A DNA stretch of 25,048 nt from IMG/VR virus record IMGVR_UViG_3300035661_000314, positions 1-25,048 of that record. One strand, given 5' to 3'. Of this stretch, positions 14,088-22,593 are shown piece after piece. The stretch comes from a virus. Each line of letters opens with the position of its first letter. The first letter of the stretch is position 1. A program made the translations under genes and the position numbers. The notes beneath the pieces were generated by a model. The model ran no database searches and was not told where the DNA came from. It was given only the letters and a program-made list of their open reading frames with translations.

Positions 14088-15491
14088 ATGTATATTAACA
14101 ATTTTAATAATAGCAATGAATATAGATTGCAGCAGGTATTACATACCCTTAAGAATGTATATGGTGCAGAATTGGCGCTAGATAAGCAATCAGACGATGA
14201 TCTGGTGTCATTAAGCCAAAGTAGTGAAATTGTTAAGAACAGTATCATAAGCGAAAGTCGCTTTAATACATACAATTCAAATCCAGAATATGCAAAGCAT
14301 ATGTTGATTATGGAAGCAGTTAGATTATACCTAACAGAAATAGCTCCAAAACGCGCACCTAAGCGCAAGATTAAAGAAAGCACAGAACGTGATACTAACG
14401 ACCTTGTTAAATTGGGTCGTGAGATGATGGCATATAGTGCAAAAACTAATCACGGTGGCAACGAACGAGAACTTAGCATTCTTAATGCTATTAGTAAGGT
14501 TGGTGATAAGTTAACACAAATGGGCGAACCGTTTGGTCCAAAAGGTTTAACAGATACAGATAAGAAGATTCTAATAATTGCAAAGCGTAGATTAGGCTTA
14601 ATAGCCCCAGCACAAGGCGATCAAGATTCTATGCAAGGTTTGGCAGAAGGTCGTACAGATGCAGAACTTGAACAAGCAATTAATAAGCATGATACAATGC
14701 GTACGAGACACGAAGATCAATCTATATATTGGGGCAATAAAGAAGGTAAAGCTACGCACCCTGGTGCCCAACAACAATACTTTGATAAGTCTATACAGCA
14801 TAAAGAAGCAGCAGAAAAGCATGAGAAGGCCGGCAAGGTTGCAGCAGATATGTTGGCATCGCGTCAGACAAAATTAAACGAAATATCAAAAGAAACATTG
14901 GGTTCATATATTAGTCGGGCTGCTGATGATGCAGTTGATCACAGTCACTTAGCAACAATAAAAAGTAGTTCACCTAAGTTCTCAGATAACAAAGAAGCAA
15001 ACGCACATAGCATCCGCCACTTCAATAGAATTGAAGGTATTAAGAAAGCAACTAGTAGACTAGTAAATGGTCATGTCAACGAAGCAGACGATAATGACGA
15101 TGCTATGTTGCAGAGAATAAAGAACGAGTTAGCTTCGATTGAAGCAGAACTTAATAGCATTATACAAGACGATGATGTTGCGTTAGATGAAATGATGGGC
15201 AAAGGTAAAATACCAGCCGCCGTTAGACATCACCAATCGGCATACAATACCCATGCTAAAGCATTTAGAACACATTCAGAGAGAGCAGACGAGTTAGAAG
15301 ATACTGGTGGCTTTGAAGATGCTATCGAGAAGCATGAAGATCTAGCAAAAGACAGTCATTTCAGAATGATGAGAAGTGATGCTAGGGTTGCACATGCACG
15401 TGGCTTACTTGACAAAGTAGAAGCTAATAAAAAGCTTAAGGCAGCTAATGATCAAATACGAGTAGCTAAATTAGATAAGAAGGATTGGTAA
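14088..15491 (+). CDS. 467-aa virion-type protein with repeated His-rich helices
   Basis: GAGGAA at 14075-14080 precedes the ATG. The N-terminal about 100 residues (including YAKHMLIMEAVRLYLTEIAP, followed by basic KRAPKRKIKE) form one helical domain with LTE at about 82-84. The remainder holds three degenerate, helical, His/Lys/Ala-rich units at about 190-250, 267-325 and 370-440; the second begins LNEISKETLGSYISRAADDA, a motif I know from many T4-like phage proteins. Each unit looks like a helical hairpin ending in an Ala-rich helix. No enzymatic motif is present. The stop shares a base with the next start (TAATG). A virion or internal head protein is likely; the exact function is unknown. 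Confidence 0.75.
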   Translation: MYINNFNNSNEYRLQQVLHTLKNVYGAELALDKQSDDDLVSLSQSSEIVKNSIISESRFNTYNSNPEYAKHMLIMEAVRLYLTEIAPKRAPKRKIKESTERDTNDLVKLGREMMAYSAKTNHGGNERELSILNAISKVGDKLTQMGEPFGPKGLTDTDKKILIIAKRRLGLIAPAQGDQDSMQGLAEGRTDAELEQAINKHDTMRTRHEDQSIYWGNKEGKATHPGAQQQYFDKSIQHKEAAEKHEKAGKVAADMLASRQTKLNEISKETLGSYISRAADDAVDHSHLATIKSSSPKFSDNKEANAHSIRHFNRIEGIKKATSRLVNGHVNEADDNDDAMLQRIKNELASIEAELNSIIQDDDVALDEMMGKGKIPAAVRHHQSAYNTHAKAFRTHSERADELEDTGGFEDAIEKHEDLAKDSHFRMMRSDARVAHARGLLDKVEANKKLKAANDQIRVAKLDKKDW

Positions 15492-18268
15492 TGTCAGAGA
15501 TTAAACGGGCTAGAGATATTTTAAATAACGTCGGGAAGGAATTGCCGGCTGCTAAGTCAGCTATTTCGGAGGACTTTAATCCTGCACAAACACCGCCACC
15601 GGGACAGGCAATAGCACCCGTTGCACCAGTTCAACCAGTTACTGCCGGAACACAACAACCTAAGCCAGGTGACCCTCAAACAAAGCCAACTCCCGGTATG
15701 GTCACTGTACAAAAAGGTACAGTTAAGAAGACAATACCAGCTGCACAACTTGCAACATATCAGAAGCAAGGTTACACAGTAGTTTCTGATAGCGCAATTA
15801 AAGAAGATTGGGGTAGCAGCGATTGGTATCCAATTCTTACAGGCATGGATAAGTATATTGCTGAACACGGATTTACACCAGAGAATGTTGCAGAAGTAGC
15901 AAAAGAAATGGCAGAACGTTATAACGAACATATGGGATATGACGATATAGAAGATTGTACTGACAGAATTGTTCACCGTTGGTTGATGCATAAGGGTTAT
16001 AAGAAGCCTACAGACACACTATCAGAATCAGTGGATGACGATGGATATCATTCTAACATGGCAAGAAGTGAACTATTCCGTAACACAAAGTATGCCACTG
16101 AAATGACAAAGATGTTACATGCAGATGATGACATCGAACCACTGATTGCAAAATCGTTGGATAAGGCTGTCGAATACTTAAAAGATGTCTCGTCACAGTT
16201 AGAAGGCTCAACCGATATTGTTCCTATGGATATGGACAGTGAAGACGAAGAAATTGCCGATGACGAAGATGATTCAACTATCTCACTTGATTCGGTTAAT
16301 GAAGCATTATCTGACATAGTACATTATAGCACTAGTTTGTTTAGTTCTATTCAACCAGGTGACAAGTTGCCGGGTTGGGTAACAATGAAACTAACAAAGG
16401 CTAGCGAATGTGTCAGCAGTAGTAAGCACTATTTAGAATATACACAATTTGAAAAACACGCCGGCGATATGCTAGGTGATATACAGAAAATGGCTACAGA
16501 AGGAGCTAAAATGAGTAAGAAACCAGTTCGCGAAAGTGTTGGCCAGAAGTTAGCACGTATGATGATGACAGAGGATCAAGATTTGCAGCAAGCGCAAACA
16601 TTGACCGCTGCTAAAGCATTAAGTGATGATTTGCAAAGCATGGCAGAAAAAGTTGCACGTATGAGTGTAGAAGATTTGATGCCATTGGTAGATACAATGA
16701 AGGATCAATTCGGACAAGAAGCTGCCGAAGGATACAATTCGGCAATGAAAGAAGGTTTAACTGCATTGCTTGATACTGTAACAAAGGCTAAAGAAACAAG
16801 CGACAATGCAATACATGTATTGCAGGGTGGTGAACCAATGGCAACAGATGCAAATGCAGAACAAGATTTGTCTGCAGAACTTCCTGCAGGTCCAGAAGAT
16901 GCAGACTTAGATGCTGCGGCACCAACAGGTGAAGAGCCGATGGGCGACGAAGAAGCAAATCTCCCTTTAGGACGTGAAAAAAAGGATGATGCTGAACTAA
17001 GTGAATCAAAATCAGGACGTCGTCCAAAGAAAGAAAACTTTCTTAAGGCTGGTACTGTAATATTTGAATCTGCTCCAGCAGGTAAGAAGGCAGAAGACTT
17101 TATTAAAGGTAACAAGGCTTCTTTTAAAGAGCGTTATGGCAAGAAGGGTGAAGAAGTCCTTTATCGTACAGCTTGGAAGAAGTTCGGCGCTAAGAATGAG
17201 AACTACGTAAAAGCAGAAGCAATGTTAGAGACTAACAAGAAAGCACTTGCGCAATTGAACAAGATGTTCGAATCTCACAAGGCAAAGTATTCTAAGATGC
17301 TTAAGGAAGGTAAAGTCGACGATCCGTTGAATATGGGTTATGGCTTAGAAGGCGAAAACATATTAGACAGAATTGTTAAGACAACAACACGAATCACTAA
17401 GCTTAAGGAAGCATTGATGCGTGATATTACTGCCGGCGCAACACGTATTATTATGAGTGAACAGGCCTCTACTAAAGCTGCTAAGTTAACAGCGGCAAAG
17501 TCTGCTGCACCATACGGCGTATTGTTCAAGGACACGGATGGTACAAAGCAGCGTAAGTTTTTCGAAAGTGCAAAACTCCGTGGCATGTGGATGGACCTTA
17601 ATACAAAAAGCTTGAACGAGCATGTATTGGTAAACCCAGAAGACTTTGATACTCAGATCAATAAGTTGAATGAAACAACCGCTCAGAAGATGGCTAACCG
17701 ACTAATGTCTACTGGTAGCATGGATCGCAGCCCTGGTGATAAAGTTCTTAATAAGAACATAAAGAAGTGGACAGAAAAGATTGCCGATCTCGAGGTAGAT
17801 AAGACTAGCAAGGCAGCCAATGCAGATCAAATTAATAATTTGAAGAAGATGATTGCAGACGCAAAAAAAAAATTAAATAAAAAGCCTGTAGAAGAAGCAG
17901 CCAAGAAGGATGATAAGAAGCCAGTTGGCGAATACTATGCAGAATTCGACAAAGCTGATGGTCTCTGGTGTGTATTCAACACAGACGATGTTGGCAAGAA
18001 GAAGAGCGGACATTGCTTCGGTGCCCATAGCACAAAGGCACAAGCCGACGATGATGCTAAGAAGCGTAATGATGCAACATCTAAGAAAATAAACGAATCT
18101 AAGACAGAAGCTGGACTTAAGGACAATGAACCACGTAAAGTGAGTGGTGTGAAAGGTGCAAAGTCTACACCATTTACTAAGAAGTTTAAGAACAGTGCAG
18201 CAATGGATAAGTGGATGGATTCAGACGAAGCCGGCGACTACACAGTCGACACAATAGAACGTTGCTAA
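15491..18268 (+). CDS. 925-aa multidomain virion-type protein
   Basis: The frame opens at a TTG (15485), but the ATG at 15491 has AAGGA at the right distance and couples to the previous stop. The leader ends with ISE (26-28) followed by Asp. Proline-rich linkers join blocks: SESVDDDGYHSNMARSELFR (a motif I have seen in T4-like phage proteins), an acidic segment, then LQQAQTLTAAKALSDDLQSM with a following helical domain that resembles T4-like head proteins. A basic block, KSGRRPKKENFLKAG, follows. Internal LSE, MTE and LNE sites recur. From residue 791 a run of 10 A (17863-17872) separates a C-terminal domain with YYAEFDKADGLWCVFNTDD. It is the largest protein here; no enzyme motif was recognised. 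Confidence 0.75.
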   Translation: MSEIKRARDILNNVGKELPAAKSAISEDFNPAQTPPPGQAIAPVAPVQPVTAGTQQPKPGDPQTKPTPGMVTVQKGTVKKTIPAAQLATYQKQGYTVVSDSAIKEDWGSSDWYPILTGMDKYIAEHGFTPENVAEVAKEMAERYNEHMGYDDIEDCTDRIVHRWLMHKGYKKPTDTLSESVDDDGYHSNMARSELFRNTKYATEMTKMLHADDDIEPLIAKSLDKAVEYLKDVSSQLEGSTDIVPMDMDSEDEEIADDEDDSTISLDSVNEALSDIVHYSTSLFSSIQPGDKLPGWVTMKLTKASECVSSSKHYLEYTQFEKHAGDMLGDIQKMATEGAKMSKKPVRESVGQKLARMMMTEDQDLQQAQTLTAAKALSDDLQSMAEKVARMSVEDLMPLVDTMKDQFGQEAAEGYNSAMKEGLTALLDTVTKAKETSDNAIHVLQGGEPMATDANAEQDLSAELPAGPEDADLDAAAPTGEEPMGDEEANLPLGREKKDDAELSESKSGRRPKKENFLKAGTVIFESAPAGKKAEDFIKGNKASFKERYGKKGEEVLYRTAWKKFGAKNENYVKAEAMLETNKKALAQLNKMFESHKAKYSKMLKEGKVDDPLNMGYGLEGENILDRIVKTTTRITKLKEALMRDITAGATRIIMSEQASTKAAKLTAAKSAAPYGVLFKDTDGTKQRKFFESAKLRGMWMDLNTKSLNEHVLVNPEDFDTQINKLNETTAQKMANRLMSTGSMDRSPGDKVLNKNIKKWTEKIADLEVDKTSKAANADQINNLKKMIADAKKKLNKKPVEEAAKKDDKKPVGEYYAEFDKADGLWCVFNTDDVGKKKSGHCFGAHSTKAQADDDAKKRNDATSKKINESKTEAGLKDNEPRKVSGVKGAKSTPFTKKFKNSAAMDKWMDSDEAGDYTVDTIERC
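17863..17872 (+). repeat. A10 homopolymer inside the 925-aa gene
   Basis: Ten consecutive A form the end of GCA plus three AAA codons (Ala791, Lys792-794). Loss of one A gives a TAA after codon 794, and gain of one gives a TAA after codon 796. Runs of this length are known sites of polymerase slippage, so the site could yield a protein about 130 residues shorter. Confidence 0.6.
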
Positions 18269-18288
18269 TCACAAGTAAGGACAACTAA

Positions 18289-18639
18289 ATGCGTTATGCA
18301 GATCTTACATCGTTACCAGGAACAACCGAGGAGGCTAAAAACAGCATCCTCGACCTGGTGGCTATATATGCAAGTAAGAATAAAACTGAAATACCAATGA
18401 AGGTTGTTCTTGCTATATTGCATGACCAAGGGTATGATATGACACCTAAGATGATCATTGACATTGTTACAGGTAATAGCAGTGTTAAGGATACTACAAC
18501 CGATATGATTACACTTAAAGGTGCAGATGATGCCGGACTTGACGTCGAGGGCGCAGAAGATCAAGTCAACAAAGATAAAGAAAAAAATCAAAAGCATGTT
18601 GAGAAACTAGCACAAAAAGCAGCAAGGAAGCGTCAATAA
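18289..18639 (+). CDS. unrecognised 116-aa helical protein
   Basis: AAGGA at 18277-18281 precedes the ATG. The first 65 residues form a compact helical domain (LDLVAIYASKN, VVLAILHDQGYDM, TPKMIIDIV) and the C-terminal 40 residues are a highly charged Lys/Glu/Ala coil (NKDKEKNQKHVEKLAQKAA). The leader MRYADLTSLPG resembles those of neighbouring candidate capsid-targeted proteins but lacks a strict [L/I]-x-E site. The charged tail contains a run of seven A. The stop shares a base with the next start (TAATG). Function unknown. Confidence 0.7.
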   Translation: MRYADLTSLPGTTEEAKNSILDLVAIYASKNKTEIPMKVVLAILHDQGYDMTPKMIIDIVTGNSSVKDTTTDMITLKGADDAGLDVEGAEDQVNKDKEKNQKHVEKLAQKAARKRQ

Positions 18640-21122
18640 TGGCAACTACTAACACTATTTTTATATCAGCAGTAGATGCAAGACAAAACCCAATCCGTAA
18701 TCGTGTAGTACATGATGAAGGACGTGCAATCGAAAGTGCTATATTAGAAGCGGCCGCATTAGGTATGTATAGTGTCACAGTATCTGACAATACACCGATG
18801 ACACAAAGTACGTCTGATACTGTAGTTGTTAATACATTTGACAATAACACCGGGACATTTTACGTTCCCGGACATCCGTTTACAACTGGTGAAATGGTTA
18901 GTATTAGTTCTACAACTAACTTGCCTTCACCACTTAATTCTACAGCATATTATTTTGTTGTATATGTTGATGCTGATCACATACGCTTAGCAACTACATT
19001 ACAAAATGCAGTCAATAGTCGGCCAGTTACAATAGCTATTACTAGCGGTGTTAGTGGAATAGTTGTTAATGATAACGGTGCAGGTTACGAATCGGCACCA
19101 ACTGTTACTTTATTAGGTGGTGGGAGCACTACTCCTGCAACTGCGGTGGCATATCTTGCTAACTACGGCGACGTGAGTAGTATTGCAGTAATAACCCCAG
19201 GCAGTGGTTACACAGATGTACCAACTGTACAAATATCGCCGCAAGGTGCTGGTGCAACGGTCGGATCGGTTACGTTTAAAGTTGTTGCCGCAGTAATATC
19301 CACCCAAGGTCAGAATTATAGACTAAATGATGTATTGTCTGTAGTTGGTGGTACAGGCACGTCATGTACAGCTAAGGTCACAAGCGTAGATAACGTTGGT
19401 GCCGTGACATCTATAACAGTTACAAATGCCGGTAACTATAGTGCCTTACCTACATTGGCTAACGTTGCTACAACTTCTAGTCCAAGTGGCGGTACAGACT
19501 GTGTGCTCGATCTTACAATGGGGTTGTCGACGGTAACACTATCTGCAAATGGTACAGGGTATGTTGACATACCAAATGTTGTAGTAGCCGGCGGTGGTGG
19601 AACAAATGCCACAGCAATTGCACAGATTGTTGCAGGCACAGTAGCTAGTATTATAATCACAAATGCTGGATCGGGGTACACCTCTGCACCATCTATAGAT
19701 GTGTTAACTGGACAGAGTGCTTATGCAGTGCCTGTATTACAACCAACGTCAGTTGGCAACATCATACTTACTAACAATGGTGGCAACACTTATGTGATTG
19801 CTCCCTCTGTTACTATCAGTGCTGCAGGTACCGGCGCAACAACCGGAACAGTGTATACAAAAGTAACATCTGTTGTTATGTCAAATGGTGGTAGTGGTTA
19901 CGTAGTCGGTGATACATTATTAGTAGCCGGCGGCGCCGGTAGTCAGAATGCCACTATAGTGGTTAACTGCATCGGGTCAATCGGCGACATTGTGGCATTC
20001 ACATTAGCAACAAGCGGACTGTACACTCAGATGCCAGTATTAGATAATAACAGTGTTATTGGTGGTAGTGGCCACGCAGCCAGCTTTAACCTATCTATGG
20101 GTATAGACAACATAATATTAACAAACGGCGGCAGTGGTTATACATCGTCGCCAACGGTAGTAGTGAATAGTACCACAGGTTACGGCGCATATGTTATTGC
20201 ACAAATGGATGGTGATGCAGTTCTCGGACTTGCAGTTATAACATCTGGCACTGGATACAAAACAACTCCTACTATAACAATTAACGGCGGAAGTGGTGCC
20301 ACAGCTATAACAACACTGTCGCCGACATCTGTTGATACTATCTCAATTAATACTGGTGGTAGTGGATATACAAGTGCAACCGCATCGATAACAGGCAATG
20401 GTACAGGTGCTACAGCTAACGTTACTGTCGCTGGTGGAGCTGTCACAGCAGTAGTGGTTACAAACGGCGGCAGTGGATACACTATTCCTCCGACAGTTAC
20501 TATATCGGGCGATGGCGCAGGTGCAACAGCATCAGCATACCTTGTTGCTACTACTATTGCTACCATAACATTAGTATCAGGCGGTAGCGGTTACACATCG
20601 CCGCCAACAGTTTATATCACAGGTGCAGGTACAGCTAGAACTTCGTTAACACCGACAGGTGTTGACAGAATAGACGTAACAGATGGCGGCAATGATTACA
20701 GCAGTAATCCGATGATATACATAATACCATCGTCTAACCAAATTCTCAGTGTTGTATCACCTAGTATGACAGTCACTAGAGGATTTAGCATTGCAAACAT
20801 AGTTGTTATCAATCCGGGTAATGGTTATGTCTCTGCGCCAGATGTTTATATAAGTGCACCACAATCAGCAGTCGGTGCATACGCATCGGCGGCAGCAAGT
20901 ATCGGTGCCACAACCGGAACAATGACTATTGTATCTTATCCAACAAGCAATGATTATTTTGCTGCATGGAAAGGCTATACTATAAGCAATGATCAGTACA
21001 TCCGTCCATATAACGATTACATGGATACTATCATTGCTTATTTTACAAGCTTGGGATATACGATAAACCGAATTACAAATCCTGCTACAAATAATACGTT
21101 AGCATGGAATGTTAAGTGGTGA
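18639..21122 (+). CDS. 827-aa Gly/Tyr beta-repeat structural protein
   Basis: Coupled to the previous gene by TAATG. An N-terminal region (VDARQNPIRNRVVHDEGRAI) precedes a small beta domain, then about 16 repeats of the form G-x-G-Y-x-x-x-P-x-V-x-I run from about residue 140 to 745; examples are GAGYESAPTV, GSGYTDVPTV, GSGYTSAPSI, GTGYKTTPTI and GSGYTIPPTV. The C-terminal domain is distinct and rich in Asn, Tyr and Trp (YFAAWKGYTISNDQYIRPYN). The composition and repeats fit a beta-solenoid or stack-type virion protein, perhaps a tail or fibre-associated one. Recombination among repeats is easy to imagine. No lyase or protease motif is seen; its receptor or partner is unknown. Confidence 0.78.
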   Translation: MATTNTIFISAVDARQNPIRNRVVHDEGRAIESAILEAAALGMYSVTVSDNTPMTQSTSDTVVVNTFDNNTGTFYVPGHPFTTGEMVSISSTTNLPSPLNSTAYYFVVYVDADHIRLATTLQNAVNSRPVTIAITSGVSGIVVNDNGAGYESAPTVTLLGGGSTTPATAVAYLANYGDVSSIAVITPGSGYTDVPTVQISPQGAGATVGSVTFKVVAAVISTQGQNYRLNDVLSVVGGTGTSCTAKVTSVDNVGAVTSITVTNAGNYSALPTLANVATTSSPSGGTDCVLDLTMGLSTVTLSANGTGYVDIPNVVVAGGGGTNATAIAQIVAGTVASIIITNAGSGYTSAPSIDVLTGQSAYAVPVLQPTSVGNIILTNNGGNTYVIAPSVTISAAGTGATTGTVYTKVTSVVMSNGGSGYVVGDTLLVAGGAGSQNATIVVNCIGSIGDIVAFTLATSGLYTQMPVLDNNSVIGGSGHAASFNLSMGIDNIILTNGGSGYTSSPTVVVNSTTGYGAYVIAQMDGDAVLGLAVITSGTGYKTTPTITINGGSGATAITTLSPTSVDTISINTGGSGYTSATASITGNGTGATANVTVAGGAVTAVVVTNGGSGYTIPPTVTISGDGAGATASAYLVATTIATITLVSGGSGYTSPPTVYITGAGTARTSLTPTGVDRIDVTDGGNDYSSNPMIYIIPSSNQILSVVSPSMTVTRGFSIANIVVINPGNGYVSAPDVYISAPQSAVGAYASAAASIGATTGTMTIVSYPTSNDYFAAWKGYTISNDQYIRPYNDYMDTIIAYFTSLGYTINRITNPATNNTLAWNVKW

Positions 21123-21132
21123 TATTCACTAG

Positions 21133-21375
21133 ATGCGTAGTACGTTACACGGTCCAGAAGTATACCTGCTAAAAAGCAAAAAACCACGGATAGTAGCACT
21201 GATAGCGGCCGCCAAGGAAATGTCTATAGAGGACATTGAAAAGCTTGAAGAAAAACCCGACATAATAGCCGGTTTATTAAAACTCAAGAAGATTGAAACA
21301 GACGGTGATTCAATGTTACTCGCCGAAAGATTGGCAGACTTAATGACTGCTAAACATCATCCAAATTTAAAGTAA
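21133..21375 (+). CDS. unrecognised 80-aa protein
   Basis: The ATG is ten bases after the preceding stop, without a strong ribosome binding site, so it may be translated by reinitiation. The product is helical and charged (MSIEDIEKLEEKPDIIAGLL, then LKKIETDGDSMLLAERLADL). It ends in KHHPNLK. It is the last gene of the 14088 block and abuts the stop of the convergent 21376 gene. No family is recognised. Confidence 0.65.
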   Translation: MRSTLHGPEVYLLKSKKPRIVALIAAAKEMSIEDIEKLEEKPDIIAGLLKLKKIETDGDSMLLAERLADLMTAKHHPNLK

Positions 21376-22191
21376 TTAATTACCGATTTGACCTTGTGCA
21401 GTATCTTGACTAATCAATGACACATGGTTCTTACTGTCAGATTCTGGCCATGCATAAATGTAATCGCCAAACTGATCCTTAACAAGCTTGAATCGTATTG
21501 CACCAACAACATAGTGTTGAACCTGTGCAGTATATCCTGGCATAACAGTATCAAAGTCTATAGCAGCATCATCAACCTTTTGACCATACTTAACTACCCA
21601 TGCTGACACAGCTTTAACTTCTCTAGTTGAGTTGGGTCCTTGACCGCCAACATTGCCAATCATGACAATATCTTCTGTCGGTGTCGTAGTGAATTCACGG
21701 AACAATGCTTTGCCCAATGTTAAAATAGATCTACTCATGTTACCCGGAAGATGTGATACTGTATGCCATGTTGGGTTTATCGCATGCGCATCTGTCATGG
21801 CAATTTCTCTGCTTATAACAGCAGGAACTTGTTCTGGCGTAACATGTGGAATTACTGCATCATGATCGGGGATTATCTCTTCGTCGTCCATTCCTTGGTC
21901 GTCGCCCATATCTGCCATGTCACCAAGGTCTAACTTAGACATAAGATCGCGCATTGCATCTGTATGTTGAATGTTAGAAGTTGCATGCAATGTGTCTGCT
22001 TTTGTTCCGCGCTTAAGGTCAGACACTTGCTTAATAACAGGATCTGGGTGTGCATTTGTTTTATTCTGAGTAGCAAGCGGTGTTGTTGGCGCCGGTTCAT
22101 CCAATATTGTATCCCAGTCTGTTACACCTGGTGTTTTGAAATCTGTCTTTGCTTCTAGTATCTTCTTAATAGCTTGTTTAAAGGAACTCAT
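21376..22191 (-). CDS. 271-aa candidate capsid-targeted protein
   Basis: The ATG at 22191 follows a GGGG-like ribosome binding site and a perfect late-promoter box at 22218-22225. The N-terminus MSSFKQAIKKILEAKTDF has ILE at 11-13 followed by Ala, a good prohead-protease-type site. A flexible Pro/Thr/Ala region and an acidic stretch at about 94-112 (DMADMGDDQGMDDEEIIPD) precede a C-terminal beta-rich domain (IVMIGNVGGQG, AVSAWVVKYGQKV, HYVVGAIRFKLVKD, YIYAWPESD). No enzyme family is recognised. Its stop codon lies immediately beside the stop of the convergent 21133 gene, and it reads in the same direction as the DUF4116 gene just upstream of its promoter. Confidence 0.72.
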   Translation of the reverse strand: MSSFKQAIKKILEAKTDFKTPGVTDWDTILDEPAPTTPLATQNKTNAHPDPVIKQVSDLKRGTKADTLHATSNIQHTDAMRDLMSKLDLGDMADMGDDQGMDDEEIIPDHDAVIPHVTPEQVPAVISREIAMTDAHAINPTWHTVSHLPGNMSRSILTLGKALFREFTTTPTEDIVMIGNVGGQGPNSTREVKAVSAWVVKYGQKVDDAAIDFDTVMPGYTAQVQHYVVGAIRFKLVKDQFGDYIYAWPESDSKNHVSLISQDTAQGQIGN

Positions 22192-22217
22192 ATTGACCCC
22201 ACATTCATGTCATGATG

Positions 22218-22225
22218 TATTTATA
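22218..22225 (-). promoter_or_regulatory. perfect T4-type late promoter box
   Basis: Minus-strand TATAAATA. The predicted start near 22212 leaves about a 20-base leader before the ATG at 22191. Confidence 0.65.
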
Positions 22226-22230
22226 TAGAA

Positions 22231-22593
22231 TTAGCTTGCATTAATACTTTGTAGAATAGCATCAAGTTCTGGCCACGCCACTCCGACCGATTTAATGGCG
22301 CTGCAACATTGATTTATTTTGGTTCTACCATAATTAGCTCCATTGTCGCCCATGGCACCATAATAAAGGGTTAGTTGCAATATTACTTTTATTATCAAAT
22401 TTTTATATTTGTCTATATTAGCTTCGAGCCAATCGCGGTTATTCGGCTTTAATAGAGTATCCAACGGCTCATAATAATTAGGAATTTTACTTGCCATAGC
22501 TGCTATGCATTTCTCGGGAGTTTTATTTGCAACAAATTTTAATACGTTGCCGTCTTGTTTTAGTGCTGTTAAACATACATCAAGTGTTTGCAT
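22231..22593 (-). CDS. 3' part of frameshifted DUF4116 gene
   Basis: This minus-strand frame begins with two further DUF4116 units (MQTLDVCLTALKQDG, then KTPEKCIAAMASK) and continues into a different C-terminal domain of about 80 residues (YYEPLDTLLKPNNRDWLEAN and later SAIKSVGVAWPELDAILQSI). No ribosome binding site is expected at the ATG, because the sequence just upstream already encodes the preceding DUF4116 unit in this same frame. The upstream part lies in the 22580 frame, one base off at the T9 run 22619-22627. The non-repeat C-terminus is not found in the other DUF4116 proteins of the window. Function unknown. Confidence 0.65.
   Translation of the reverse strand: MQTLDVCLTALKQDGNVLKFVANKTPEKCIAAMASKIPNYYEPLDTLLKPNNRDWLEANIDKYKNLIIKVILQLTLYYGAMGDNGANYGRTKINQCCSAIKSVGVAWPELDAILQSINAS

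Noticed and set aside
16705-17115. 136-aa minus-strand frame rich in Ser/Ala/Pro
   Set aside because: It is the antisense of the Ala/Glu-rich coding sequence of the 925-aa gene, with no ribosome binding site or promoter.
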